A stretch of 64,000 nucleotides of DNA from Gemmatimonadetes bacterium bin94. Lineage in GTDB: Bacteria; Gemmatimonadota; Gemmatimonadetes; Longimicrobiales; Gaopeijiaceae. Below, piece by piece: positions 8,757 through 18,179 of the stretch (positions are counted from its first letter, which is position 1; every line of letters begins with the position of its first letter). The position numbers were made by a program, and so were the translations under genes. The stretch is from assembly GCA_002238865.1 (NCBI GenBank), contig MPNE01000009.1, forward strand, positions 1 through 64,000. The letters are read 5' to 3'. The notes below the pieces were generated by a model. It was not told the origin of the DNA, did not search any database, and worked only from the letters and a program-made list of their open reading frames with translations.

Positions 8757-11700
8757 CTGAATTCCTTCCCTCCGGGATCCTGTTCGGGAGATACAAGAGA
8801 GTTGCTGCCCCCCGGTTTGACCATAGCAGGTTCTGCCTCGAGCCGGCCGAAACGGAGGAAGAGAGCCGGCACCACGACCATGTTGAGCAAGGTCGAGGTG
8901 AGCAGTCCGCCAAGCACGACGACTGCGAGCGGTGCCTGGATTTCCTTGCCCGGCTCCCCGATCCCCAGCGCAAGGGGGATCAGCGCGAGCCCGGCGGTCA
9001 GGGCCGTCATCAGAATCGGACTCAGCCGCTCCATCGAGCCGCGTCGAATGGCCTCGTCGAGCGACAGCCCGGCGGCAGCCAGGTCGCGGTAGCGGCTCAC
9101 GAGCAGGATGCCGTTTCGCACCGCAATGCCAAAGAGGGTGATGAAGCCGACCAGTGTCGCGACGTTGACGGTGCTCCCGACGAAAAGGACGGCCAGTACG
9201 CCCCCTGCCAGCGCCAGGGGGAGATTCACCATGAGCAGAACGGCCGTGCGCACGCTGTGGAAGGTGCGGAACATGATGAGGAAGATCGCGGCGATCGAAA
9301 ACAGGGAGAGGATGGTGATCCTTCGCGTAGCCTCCTGGCCGCTCTGGAACTGTCCGCCGTACTGCACGAAGTACCCGGCCGGGAGGGCAACGTCGCTCTC
9401 GACACGCTCCTGGAGCTCGGCAACCGCCCCCCCGACATCCCGCTCCGCCACGTTGGCGCTGATCACGATCTTCCTCTGGACGTTCTCGCGGCTGATCGTG
9501 TTCGGCCCTCGCGCAGGCACGATGTCGGCGAGTTGCGAAAGGGGGATCGTCATGCCGGTGACGGCCGTCACCAGAGTTCCTCCGATGGCCTCCGGGTCGG
9601 CGCGGTGGGCGTCGTCGTAGCGCACGACGAGGTCGAAGCCACGCTGCCCCTCGCGAATGAGGGAGACCTCTTCACCCTGGAACGCCACGTCCACGGCCTG
9701 TGTGAGCGCGCCGGGTGTGACCCCGTAGCGGGCCATGGTGCGCCGATTCGCGCGTACCTGGAGCTGCGCGACATCGGCCTGCTGCTCGACCGCGATATCC
9801 ACGAGCCCGGCCACGTCCTGTGCGACCGTTTCGATCTCGCCCGCGATCTGGCGCAGCCGCTGCAGATCGGGCCCGAAGAGGTTGACCGCGATCGCGGCCC
9901 GCGTTCCGGAGAGCATGTGGTCTATCCGGTGCCCGATCGGCTGGCCCACGGTGACGTTGGTGCCCGGGAGCCCCTGCAACCCGGCCCTCAGCTCCGCCAT
10001 CACATCGCCGAGTTCATGGTCCGTCAGGTCCAGCTGCGCGTCGACTTCCGAGGCGTTGGCTCCCTGGGCGTGCTCGTCGAGTTCGGCCCGGCCGGTGCGC
10101 CTCGATGTCGAAACGACCGACGGATGAGCCAACAGCTGTCGTTCGACCCGTGCGCCGATTGCGTCGGACTCGACCAGTGAGGTGCCCGGCAGGCTCACGA
10201 CCGAGATCGTAAGCGAGCCTTCCTGGAATTCGGGGAGGAATGCGCGTCCCAGCCCCGGCACGAGGGCGAGGCTTCCCGCCAGCAGTAGGCCGGTGCCCAC
10301 CAGGACGAAACCGCAGTGTCGTAGCGCCCACTCCAGCACCCCGCGATACCCGTGCTCGAGGCTGCGTAGCAACCACTGCTTCCCGCCGCGGCCGACGGCG
10401 CGGTCGCCCGTCAGGAACGCATGGCACAGTGCGGGGGTCACGGTGACCGCGACCAGTAACGAGGCGAGGATGCTCACGACGTACGCCAGGCCGAGCGGCC
10501 GCAGCATGCGCCCCTCGACACCGGAAAGGAAGAACACCGGCACAAACACGATGGTGATGATGACCGTGGCGCTCACGATCGGGGCACGGATCTCGCGGGC
10601 GGCGTCCCGAATGACGGCCAGCGGGGCCCGGCGTCGGTGTTCGGCGCGTTGGCGGTTCTCGCGCAGCCTGCGGTGCGCGTTCTCGACGAAGATGATGGCG
10701 TCGTCGACCAGCGCACCGATGGCGATCGCCATGCCGCCCAGGGTCATCGTGTTGATCGTCCCGCCGAGCGCGCGCAGCGTGATGACGGCCAGAGCGAGCG
10801 AGAGCGGGATGGCGAGCACGGAGATCGCGGTCGTCCGCACATTCCACAGGAAGAGGAAAAGAATGGCGACGACCAGTATTGCGCCGTCGCGGAGCGCGGT
10901 GATCACGTTATCCACCGCGAGAGAGATGAAGTCCGCCTGCCGGAAGATGCTCCGTTCGAAGGCAACGCCCGCGGGGAGAGATGCTTCGATCCGGTCCAAT
11001 TCGGCGTCGATGCTGCGGGTGAGCTGCAGGGTGTTGGTGCCGGGCTGTTTCTGAATCGACAGGATGACCGCTGGCTCGGCGTTCACGGACGCCGTTCCGA
11101 ACCGGACCGCGGTGCCGATGCGCACTTCGGCGAGATCGTCGAGGAGAACCGGAACCCCGCCCCTGGTCGTCACGACCGTGAGGCCGATCTCCTCCGGGTT
11201 GCGGGCGCGTCCGAGGCCGCGGATGAGGATCTCACCGCCCCCTGAATGGTAGAGCCCGCCCGACACGTTCCGGTTGGATTCGGTGGCGGCCCTGAGCACC
11301 TCGTCGAGCCCCACCCCGTACGCCAGCAGCCGTTCGGGGTCGACGAGCACCTGGTACTGGCGCACGTGACCACCGATCGCGACTACCTGCGCCACACCCG
11401 GCACGGCCAGCAGCCGTGGGCGGACCACCCAGTCGGCGGCGGTACGCGCCTCCATGAGCCTGTCTTCCGGCGCACTCATCCCGACCAGCAGGATTTCGCC
11501 CATGATCGAGGTGACGGGGGCCAGTACGGGAGCGCTCACGTCCTCGGGCAACTGCCCGGCCACGACCTGCAGCCTCTCGCTCACCGTCTGCCGGGCCCGA
11601 AAGATGTCGGTGCCCCACTCGAAGTCGACCCATACGATGCTGATGCCCTGAGCCGAACTGGAGCGTACCCGGCGTACACCGGCCGCCCCGTTCACCGCGC

Positions 11701-11968
11701 TCTCGATCGGGAAGGTGACCAGGCTCTCGACTTCTTCCGGCGCGAGTCCGTGCGCGTCGGCCAGAACCGTTACCGTCGGGGCGGTCAGGTCGGGGAAGAC
11801 GTCGACGGGGAGTGTGGCGGCCACCCAGCTGCCGCCCGCCAGCAGCACGGCGGCGGCCGAGACCGTGAAGAAGCGGTGTTCCAGGGAGGCGCGGACCAGC
11901 AGGTCGAGGATTCCCGACCGCATTGGCCCCCGGCTTTGCCTCTCCTGCGCGGGCGCGTTCACCGCCAT
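8753..11968 (-). CDS. RND efflux pump, CzcA/CusA (heavy-metal) family
   Basis: A 1071-residue inner-membrane pump of the normal length for HME-RND transporters, with twelve TM helices and two large periplasmic loops. Visible family marks are the N-terminal FPDLTAPTVTVLADAHGL block, GTNTLQLTRSIDAELDRI, the TM4 proton-relay region GALVDDAIIFVEN (Asp422-Asp423), and the C-terminal TLFGIAVRNGILLVSRY segment. It lies 7 nt after the adaptor gene and overlaps the DUF4198 gene by 4 nt. The TM4 region reads LVDDA rather than the DGAVV of classical CzcA, so the cation is uncertain and a non-metal substrate is possible. No outer-membrane factor gene is nearby, so it presumably uses one encoded elsewhere. 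Confidence 0.92.
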   Translation of the reverse strand: MAVNAPAQERQSRGPMRSGILDLLVRASLEHRFFTVSAAAVLLAGGSWVAATLPVDVFPDLTAPTVTVLADAHGLAPEEVESLVTFPIESAVNGAAGVRRVRSSSAQGISIVWVDFEWGTDIFRARQTVSERLQVVAGQLPEDVSAPVLAPVTSIMGEILLVGMSAPEDRLMEARTAADWVVRPRLLAVPGVAQVVAIGGHVRQYQVLVDPERLLAYGVGLDEVLRAATESNRNVSGGLYHSGGGEILIRGLGRARNPEEIGLTVVTTRGGVPVLLDDLAEVRIGTAVRFGTASVNAEPAVILSIQKQPGTNTLQLTRSIDAELDRIEASLPAGVAFERSIFRQADFISLAVDNVITALRDGAILVVAILFLFLWNVRTTAISVLAIPLSLALAVITLRALGGTINTMTLGGMAIAIGALVDDAIIFVENAHRRLRENRQRAEHRRRAPLAVIRDAAREIRAPIVSATVIITIVFVPVFFLSGVEGRMLRPLGLAYVVSILASLLVAVTVTPALCHAFLTGDRAVGRGGKQWLLRSLEHGYRGVLEWALRHCGFVLVGTGLLLAGSLALVPGLGRAFLPEFQEGSLTISVVSLPGTSLVESDAIGARVERQLLAHPSVVSTSRRTGRAELDEHAQGANASEVDAQLDLTDHELGDVMAELRAGLQGLPGTNVTVGQPIGHRIDHMLSGTRAAIAVNLFGPDLQRLRQIAGEIETVAQDVAGLVDIAVEQQADVAQLQVRANRRTMARYGVTPGALTQAVDVAFQGEEVSLIREGQRGFDLVVRYDDAHRADPEAIGGTLVTAVTGMTIPLSQLADIVPARGPNTISRENVQRKIVISANVAERDVGGAVAELQERVESDVALPAGYFVQYGGQFQSGQEATRRITILSLFSIAAIFLIMFRTFHSVRTAVLLMVNLPLALAGGVLAVLFVGSTVNVATLVGFITLFGIAVRNGILLVSRYRDLAAAGLSLDEAIRRGSMERLSPILMTALTAGLALIPLALGIGEPGKEIQAPLAVVVLGGLLTSTLLNMVVVPALFLRFGRLEAEPAMVKPGGSNSLVSPEQDPGGKEFR

Positions 11969-11975
11969 GGGCTTG

Positions 11976-13529
11976 TCAGTGCGGATGACCGTGGTCGGAG
12001 ATCTCGGCGTCGCCGAGTGAAGCCAGCTTCACCTGGTAGGCACCGGTGGTGACGACCTGTTCGCCGGGCCCCACGCCGCCCGCGACGATGGTCCACGATC
12101 CGTCCGAGGGCCCGAGCTCGACAACCCGGCGTTGGAAGGCTTCGCCACCGACCTTCACGTACACCACCGCGAGTCCGTCCTCCTCCAGAATCGCCTCGAC
12201 CGGTACCGCCACACCCGCCACCGGTTCGCCGACGAGCAGGTGTCCGGTCGCCAGCATCCCCACCTTGAGGACACGGCTCGGGTTGCGGACCGCCAGGCGG
12301 ACGGGCAAGGTGCGGCTTTCCGGGTCGATGACGCTGCCGACGGAAACGACGCCCGCCGTGGAGTGCACCCGCGTGGTGCCCTCCACGGTGAACCAGGCGC
12401 CCTGCACCTGGCCCGCGGATGCGGAGAGACGGGCCGGAACGCGGGCCACGAACCAGAGTGCTTCCGGATTGACGACGGTGAAGGCGAGGGTGCCGGCGTC
12501 CACGTACTGCCCCGGGGCGACGTGGCGGCCGGAGATGACGCCGCCGATCGGGCTGCGCAGCTGGTACAGGTTCGGATCCGCGTCATCGCCATCGTCGCCG
12601 GGACGCACCCCCCCGATGGCTTCGAAGGCCGCGCGGGCAACCTCGAGGTCGTGCCTGGCGTGTTCCACGCGGCTCTCGGCGATGACGCCCGCGGCGAAGA
12701 GGCGTTCGGCCCGGGCGGATTCACGCTGGGCGGCTTCGACGTCGGCGCGCATGCGGGCGTACGAGTCGTCCAGGCTCGTGGGTGCGATCAGCGCGAGGGT
12801 TTCCCCCGCCTGGACGGCATCGCCGGGATTGAGTGGCGGGCCGCGCGCCACGATGACACCCGCAACCAGCGTCGAGACGTGAGCGAGTCCGCTGCCGGGA
12901 GCGACGATCTCGCCCGCGACCGGTATCGTCTGCGGGATCCGCCGCTCCTCGGCCAGCGCGACCTGGAAGGGCATCGACCACTGCTGCTCCTTCAACAGGG
13001 CGATCAGGTCGGGCGGCGGCTGCTCCACATCGTGAGGCAGCGCGTCCTCGCTCTCGAAGACCTGAAGCTGTCCGACCGGGATCGCGTGCTCGACTCCTCC
13101 CACGGAAAGCGTGAAGTCGGCGCGCCAGGTGCCGTTCGCCGTGAGGGTCGGGGTGGCGGTATAGACGCCAGGACGGCCGGGGTTGCCGATCCCGATCTCT
13201 TCACGGGCTCCGCCAGGCCCCCGGAGCAGGAGCGTCAGGCTCCCCTCGCGCACGGGCTGCCAGCCGTCGAGCCACGTAAGGTGGATCGCCCATGGGTCTG
13301 AGGGAACGTCACGGACATGCGGTGGGTACTCGACGAAGAGCTCGAGGGCGTCGGTCCAGTGGGTCACCACGCCGCCGCCCGCGTGCGAATGGTCGGCTTC
13401 GGCGGCGGCATCGGCCGGGGGCCGGTCGCAACCGAGGGACGCCAGCGCCGCGGCGGTGCCGGCCGCGTACACGCCGGCGGTGAGAATTCGCACTGTGACC
13501 AATCGCGCAACCTCCGTTTCGCCACCCAT
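11976..13529 (-). CDS. RND periplasmic adaptor (membrane fusion) lipoprotein
   Basis: A 517-residue adaptor. From ATG 13529 it has a signal peptide with a lipobox-like ASLGC (about residue 33) and an immediate His-containing DHSHAGGG segment. An extra N-terminal domain (about 45-190, beta-sandwich-like) precedes the usual parts: biotinyl/lipoyl half-motifs, a coiled-coil hairpin rich in Ala/Arg/Glu (about 285-340), beta-barrel and MP domain. The C-terminus is DHGHPH. His at both ends suggests metal contact. It is the first gene of the pump operon and is divergent from the amidase, with 115 bp between them for both promoters. Much longer in-frame upstream sequence exists but overlaps the amidase and lacks a signal peptide. 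Confidence 0.9.
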   Translation of the reverse strand: MGGETEVARLVTVRILTAGVYAAGTAAALASLGCDRPPADAAAEADHSHAGGGVVTHWTDALELFVEYPPHVRDVPSDPWAIHLTWLDGWQPVREGSLTLLLRGPGGAREEIGIGNPGRPGVYTATPTLTANGTWRADFTLSVGGVEHAIPVGQLQVFESEDALPHDVEQPPPDLIALLKEQQWSMPFQVALAEERRIPQTIPVAGEIVAPGSGLAHVSTLVAGVIVARGPPLNPGDAVQAGETLALIAPTSLDDSYARMRADVEAAQRESARAERLFAAGVIAESRVEHARHDLEVARAAFEAIGGVRPGDDGDDADPNLYQLRSPIGGVISGRHVAPGQYVDAGTLAFTVVNPEALWFVARVPARLSASAGQVQGAWFTVEGTTRVHSTAGVVSVGSVIDPESRTLPVRLAVRNPSRVLKVGMLATGHLLVGEPVAGVAVPVEAILEEDGLAVVYVKVGGEAFQRRVVELGPSDGSWTIVAGGVGPGEQVVTTGAYQVKLASLGDAEISDHGHPH

Positions 13530-13644
13530 TGTCGGTCCGTAGGCACGATAGTGGGGCTCAACCGCGCTGGAAACAACAGCGGCGGTTGGCGGGCTGGCGC
13601 AGACGGGGTACGATCCGAGGACAGGGAAAGGGGGTCGGCAGAAG

Positions 13645-15150
13645 ATGTCCACGACCCGGGACGAATACATCGGTTTTGACGCAACGGCCCTCGCGGGGCT
13701 CGTGCGGAGGGGCGAGGTCACTCCGCTCGAACTCATCGAAATCGCGATGGAGCGCATCGAACGCATCAACCCGGCAATCAACGCAGTCGTCCACCACATG
13801 GACGAGGAGGCCCGCGTCCGTGCCGAGAGCGTGGACGGGAACGCTGTGTTTGCCGGGGTGCCGTTCCTGGCCAAGGACCTCCAGACTCGCTACGCCGGAC
13901 ACCCGACATCCGGTGGCAGCAGGTTGGGCGCCGGCCGGGTGGAGGAGGACGACTCGGAATTGGCGCGGCGCGTGCGCGCGACGGGCGTGTCCATTCTGGG
14001 CAAGACCAACGTGCCCGAGTTCGGGCTACTGCCGTATACAGAACCCCGGCTATGGGGCCCCTGTCGCAATCCGTGGTCGCTCGACAGCACGCCGGGGGGT
14101 TCGAGCGGCGGCTCGGCGGCGGCGGTGGCTGCAGGCATGGTGCCGATCGCGGGGGGTGGGGACGGCGCGGGGTCGATCCGGATACCTGCGTCGTGCTGCG
14201 GTCTTTTCGGACTGAAGCCTACCCGGGGCCGGATCCCTGCCGGACCTCCGCACGGTGAGTCGTGGCGCGGGGCGGCCATCGAGCACGTGATCACCCGCTC
14301 GGTGCGCGACAGCGCGGCGATGCTCGATGCCACCCATGGCTCCACCCCCGGCGCGCCCTACGAGATCGCGCCGCCCGCGCGCCCCTTCACCCGGGAAGTG
14401 GACGCCGCTCCGGGCCGCCTCCGCATCGCGTGGACGACTGAACCGTTGCTCGGGTCGGCGGTGGACCCCGACTGCGTGGAGGCGGTGACGGGCGTCGTGG
14501 GCCTGCTGGAAGATCTGGGCCACGAGGTCACCGAGGACGCTCCCCGCGTCGACGGCCCGGCCTTCGCGCGCGCGTTCCTGCACATGATGGCGGGGGAAGT
14601 CGGCGCGGAACTCGACGATGCGGCGACGCTCCTCGGACGAAGACCGCGCCGGGAGGAACTGGAGCCCCTCACCTGGGCTCTCGGCCTGGTTTCCAGGGCG
14701 AATTCGGCTCGCGAGTTCGCCCGGTCCCTGCGCTCGCTGGAACGCGCCGGAGGGGCCGTGAGCCACTTCTTCACCGGCTGCGACATCCTGGTCACCCCCA
14801 CACTCGCCACGCCACCGCCGAAGATCGGTGCTCTGCCTCCTCGCCCGATCGAACACCTTCAACTCCGCATTCTGGGCCTGTTGGGGTCCGGCCGCCTGGT
14901 CAAGGCCACCCGGCTGATTGACCGCACCGCCGAAAGCGCCTTCGAATTCATCCCCTGGACGCCGGTCTTCAACGTCAGCGGCCAGCCGGCGATGTCGGTT
15001 CCCCTTCACTGGAACGGGGACGGTCTGCCCATCGGCGTGCACTTTGTCGCAAGGGTCGGGGACGAGGCCGCCCTGCTGCGTCTCGCGGGACAGCTGGAAC
15101 GCGCACGGCCCTGGTTCGACCGCCTGCCTGCGGTGGCCCGGCACCCGTAG
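13645..15150 (+). CDS. Amidase (amidase signature family)
   Basis: A 501-residue cytoplasmic enzyme of normal amidase-signature length. The Ser-cisSer-Lys triad is visible: Lys77 in PFLAKD, the Ser152/Ser153 pair in STPGGSSGGSAAAVAAG, and the nucleophile Ser176 in GDGAGSIRIPA. These enzymes hydrolyse a carboxamide or aryl amide to acid and ammonia. Closest reading is a GatA-like or 6-aminohexanoate/nylon-type general amidase. gatB and gatC are absent, so a role in tRNA amidation is unlikely. It is divergent from the RND operon and 77 nt upstream of the lipoprotein esterase. Substrate cannot be read. Confidence 0.9.
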   Translation: MSTTRDEYIGFDATALAGLVRRGEVTPLELIEIAMERIERINPAINAVVHHMDEEARVRAESVDGNAVFAGVPFLAKDLQTRYAGHPTSGGSRLGAGRVEEDDSELARRVRATGVSILGKTNVPEFGLLPYTEPRLWGPCRNPWSLDSTPGGSSGGSAAAVAAGMVPIAGGGDGAGSIRIPASCCGLFGLKPTRGRIPAGPPHGESWRGAAIEHVITRSVRDSAAMLDATHGSTPGAPYEIAPPARPFTREVDAAPGRLRIAWTTEPLLGSAVDPDCVEAVTGVVGLLEDLGHEVTEDAPRVDGPAFARAFLHMMAGEVGAELDDAATLLGRRPRREELEPLTWALGLVSRANSAREFARSLRSLERAGGAVSHFFTGCDILVTPTLATPPPKIGALPPRPIEHLQLRILGLLGSGRLVKATRLIDRTAESAFEFIPWTPVFNVSGQPAMSVPLHWNGDGLPIGVHFVARVGDEAALLRLAGQLERARPWFDRLPAVARHP

Positions 15151-15227
15151 TTGCCACCGCGCCCTTGCAACGCCCCCTGTCGCCGCCGCACTATCTCCGT
15201 CCACTCGCAGCCTACCCGGAGGGACCC

Positions 15228-16967
15228 ATGCGCGCACCGTACTCGCCCGCCCACGTCGCCGCGCTGGTCGCGGCATTGACCGCCTGCCAGCCCGCCTCCG
15301 AGGAAACCGCCTCCGAGGACGAATCCGCCGCCACGCTCCGCATCGAGGTCACCCACGACGCGTCGCTGCACGACGGCCCCCTGACCGGGCGCCTCTTCCT
15401 CGCCTTCGCGCCGTCGGACGACCCGGAGCCCCGCATCGCTGCGTACAACTCCGCCCGGCAGCGCAACGGGGAAGTGCCCTTTTTCAGCGCCGACGTGGAG
15501 GGAGCCGCCCCCGGCGAGGCGATGGTCGTCGACGCCGGCGCAGACGGCTACCCGTACCGCCGCCTGGGAGGTCTTCCGGCGGGCGACTACTGGATGCAGG
15601 CGATCCTGCATGTGTACACCGAGTACCAGCGCGCGGACGGACACACGGTCTGGGCGCCGCAGGACCAGTGGGAGGGCCAGCGCTGGGCCTTCTCGCCGGG
15701 CAACTACTTCAGCGAGGCGCGCCGTGTCAGGGTGGACCCCGCGAGCGACGACGTGATCGAATTCGAGCTCACCGGCGAACTCCCGCCGATCGAGGTGCCG
15801 TCCGACACGGAGTGGGTGAAGCGGATCAGGATCCAGAGCGACATCCTCACCGAGTGGTGGGGCCATCCCATGTACCTGGGCGCGGTCGTGCTCCTGCCGC
15901 GGGGCTTCGACGACAACCCCGACATGCGCTACCCTCTCCTGATCGAAGAGACCCACTTCACGCTGGATCCGGTCTTCGGCTTCACGACCGAACCGCCCTC
16001 CGGCGAGGCGCTCTTTTCGCAGATGAGGCGCGAGGCGGGAGGAATGCGCGAGTCCGGCTACGAATTCGCGCAGGCGTGGATGGGCGAGGACATGCCACGC
16101 ATGGTTGCGGTCATCCTGCAGCATCCGACGCCCTACTTCGACGACTCCTACGGGGTCAACTCGGCCAACAACGGCCCCTACGGCGACGCGATCCACGAAG
16201 AGCTGATTCCGTACATCGAGGAGAACTTCCGGCTGATCGGCGAGCCGTATGCGCGCGTGATGACGGGCGGATCGACCGGTGGCTGGATGTCGCTGGCCAA
16301 GATGCTCCACTACCCGGCCTACTACGGCGGGACGTGGACCTACTACCCGGATCCGATCGACTTCCGTCGCTATCAGCTGGTGAACATCTACGAGGACGAC
16401 AACGCGTTCATCGTTCCGAATTCCGTGCCGGGCGCGCCCGAGCGGATGTTCCAGCGGACCGTGGAGGGACAGCCGGTGGGCAGCAACCGGCAGATCAGCC
16501 AGCTGGAGGTGGCCCAGGGCTCGCGTGGACGGGGGGCGGGGCAGCTGGACGCCTGGCACGCGGTGTACGGTCCGACCGACGAGGACGGCTATCCGCGGCG
16601 GCTATGGGATCTGGACACGGGCGTCATCGATCGGGAGGTCGCGTACTACATGCGCGACAACGGGTACGACCTGCGCCACTACGCCGAGGAGAACTGGTCG
16701 CGGATCGGTCCCGATCTGGTGGGCAAGATCCGCATCTACAACCCCGAGATGGACCACTTCTACCTGCCGTACGCGGTCTACATGATGGAGGATTTCCTGG
16801 AGAGCACGACCGATCCGTACTACGGCGGCGAGTTCATCCACGGCGCCCCGATGAAGGGCCACGGCTGGTCTCCGTTCACGAACGCCGATCTTGTCCGCCA
16901 AATGGCGGCCCATGTGGCGGACAACGCGCCGGAGGGGGCGTCTACGGCGTGGATGGGGGGCCGTTAG
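15228..16967 (+). CDS. Putative esterase-type alpha/beta hydrolase lipoprotein
   Basis: A 579-residue lipoprotein. ATG 15228 has GGAGGG a few bases upstream and gives a signal with lipobox LTAC. Residues about 35-190 are an Ig-like beta domain. The rest has an esterase-D/feruloyl-esterase look: a beta-strand-rich opening (MYLGAVVLLPRGFDD), a nucleophile elbow TGGSTGGWMS with Ser near residue 348, and a His in GAPMKGHGWSPF that may complete the triad. The product is exported and membrane-anchored, presumably hydrolysing esters on an external polymer or lipid. It is the last gene before the ATPase remnant. Substrate is unknown, and 'hypothetical alpha/beta hydrolase' is the safe name. Confidence 0.78.
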   Translation: MRAPYSPAHVAALVAALTACQPASEETASEDESAATLRIEVTHDASLHDGPLTGRLFLAFAPSDDPEPRIAAYNSARQRNGEVPFFSADVEGAAPGEAMVVDAGADGYPYRRLGGLPAGDYWMQAILHVYTEYQRADGHTVWAPQDQWEGQRWAFSPGNYFSEARRVRVDPASDDVIEFELTGELPPIEVPSDTEWVKRIRIQSDILTEWWGHPMYLGAVVLLPRGFDDNPDMRYPLLIEETHFTLDPVFGFTTEPPSGEALFSQMRREAGGMRESGYEFAQAWMGEDMPRMVAVILQHPTPYFDDSYGVNSANNGPYGDAIHEELIPYIEENFRLIGEPYARVMTGGSTGGWMSLAKMLHYPAYYGGTWTYYPDPIDFRRYQLVNIYEDDNAFIVPNSVPGAPERMFQRTVEGQPVGSNRQISQLEVAQGSRGRGAGQLDAWHAVYGPTDEDGYPRRLWDLDTGVIDREVAYYMRDNGYDLRHYAEENWSRIGPDLVGKIRIYNPEMDHFYLPYAVYMMEDFLESTTDPYYGGEFIHGAPMKGHGWSPFTNADLVRQMAAHVADNAPEGASTAWMGGR

Positions 16968-17042
16968 GGGAGAGGGCGGAGGGGTCGGGCACGGCCGGGT
17001 TGGCCGTCCCGCTGCGGCTGGGATGGCCGCCCGGGGCGCCTG

Positions 17043-17737
17043 CCAGAGTTCCGCGAATCCTGCCGCGGTGACCCCGGATCCCATTGGCAGCCGGCCCTGC
17101 CCGACATGGATGATGAAGCCCGGACCGCACCGGTCACCGAGGTCCTGCCGGAAGGATCGGATGCCCCGGGTCATGGCCGGGCGCTGGAATGCCAGAGGTG
17201 AAGGTCGCGTTGCGGATTCGCCACAAGTTCCGGGTAGCTGCCTCGAAGGAACCGTTGCCACAGGTCCCGAGGTGACAGTGGCTGCCCGGATCCGGTCCCG
17301 CTTTTCTTTTCCCAGACCAATGGCGCGTCACCCTTGCCGGCGGTCTCGCGTCCGGACATCGGCAACAGGTGGAGGATGGCCGCGCGTCCAGGGAGCGATT
17401 CGGTGATCCTTCGATTGAGGAGCAGGTTCTGAGAGCCGGAGAGGAGAAACTGTCCGGCTCGGCCTCGGTCCTCGTCGATGAGTTCCTTGATGTAGGGGAG
17501 CAGTCCAGGCGCGAACTGTACCTCGTCGTAGATCACGGGTGGGGGAAAGCGTGCCAGGAACGACCTGGGGTCCTCTGCGGCGGAGGCGCGAATGTCGGTG
17601 GGTTCGAGAGAGACGTAGACGTAGCCGTCGGCGAACAGGTGTTTCAGCAGCGTCGTTTTCCCGGATTGCCTGGGGCCGGTGAGGACGACGGCCGGGAATT
17701 CCCTGCAAATTTGCAGTTGAAATGCAAATATGCATGC
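17043..17737 (-). pseudogene. AAA_14/DUF4143-type ATPase remnant with internal deletion
   Basis: On the minus strand the N-terminal half of an AAA_14 ATPase is clear. Walker A is LTGPRQSGKTTLL, then YVSLEPTDIRA, Walker B-like PPVIYDEVQFAP, sensor QFLLSGSQNLLL, AGRAAILHLLPMS and LWQRFLRGSYPEL. The frame then stops abruptly at 17171 after HLWHSSARP, where intact members continue into the DUF4143 domain. A piece resembling the family C-terminus (DLGDRCGPGFIIHVGQG, ending AELW) follows immediately in another frame at about 17156-17043. Roughly the middle third of the normal 380-400 residue protein is missing, so this is a decayed gene. The start is uncertain because no good start codon precedes FQLQICREFPAVVLTG. 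Confidence 0.8.
17703..17716. other. 14-bp perfect palindrome at the start of the ATPase remnant
   Basis: CTGCAAATTTGCAG is its own reverse complement. It is followed by a further ATGCAAAT copy and ATGCAT, forming a small AT-rich island in GC-rich DNA just where the ATPase frame begins. It could be an operator or a recombination remnant. No function is shown. Confidence 0.4.
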
Positions 17738-17784
17738 GACACGCTTGCCCCACGTAGGGCCGAGGACCGATGATGGCTGGGAGC

Positions 17785-18165
17785 CTATCCATCGCTCAAC
17801 CTGGTCGAATCCGGCAGCGGCCACGCATCGCCGCCTTCGGGCACCAGTCCCCGGCTCTCGATCAGATAGCGGAGAATCGCGTCGTACTCGTTGTCGGGCA
17901 AGCTGCCGGGTGCTTCGTGCGGCATGGCCACCCGCAGGTAGCGGTCGAGCTGTCCCACGGTGGAGTACGCGGCCAGGACGCCGGGCGTGACGGCGGCCCC
18001 GATCCCGTTAGGCACGTCATGGCAGTAGCTGCACCGCACCGTGTAGGCCCACTCGCCGTCGACGGCGGGGGCGGGCGGTTCGGAGTCGCCGCCGCACGCG
18101 GAGAGCGTACAAAGGGCGGCCACCCCTGCGAGCCGGGGAAGGGTCGGGCGAAACCGGCGGGTCAC
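17785..18165 (-). CDS. Class I-type cytochrome c lipoprotein, partner of the molybdoenzyme
   Basis: About 126 residues. GTG 18165 gives a short signal with lipobox LSAC, so the cytochrome is probably anchored in the periplasm. One haem site, CSYCH, lies near residue 47. A Met suitable as the distal ligand occurs in AMPHEAPGSLPDNEYDAILRYL-type sequence (the AMPH region near residue 85), typical of small c-type cytochromes. The gene starts about 15 nt after the sulfite-oxidase-like gene on the same strand, and a CTG overlapping that gene's stop is an alternative start. By analogy with SorA-SorB sulfite dehydrogenases it should accept electrons from the molybdenum enzyme and pass them to the respiratory chain. 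Confidence 0.82.
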   Translation of the reverse strand: MTRRFRPTLPRLAGVAALCTLSACGGDSEPPAPAVDGEWAYTVRCSYCHDVPNGIGAAVTPGVLAAYSTVGQLDRYLRVAMPHEAPGSLPDNEYDAILRYLIESRGLVPEGGDAWPLPDSTRLSDG

Positions 18166-18179
18166 GCGGCCGGATACCT

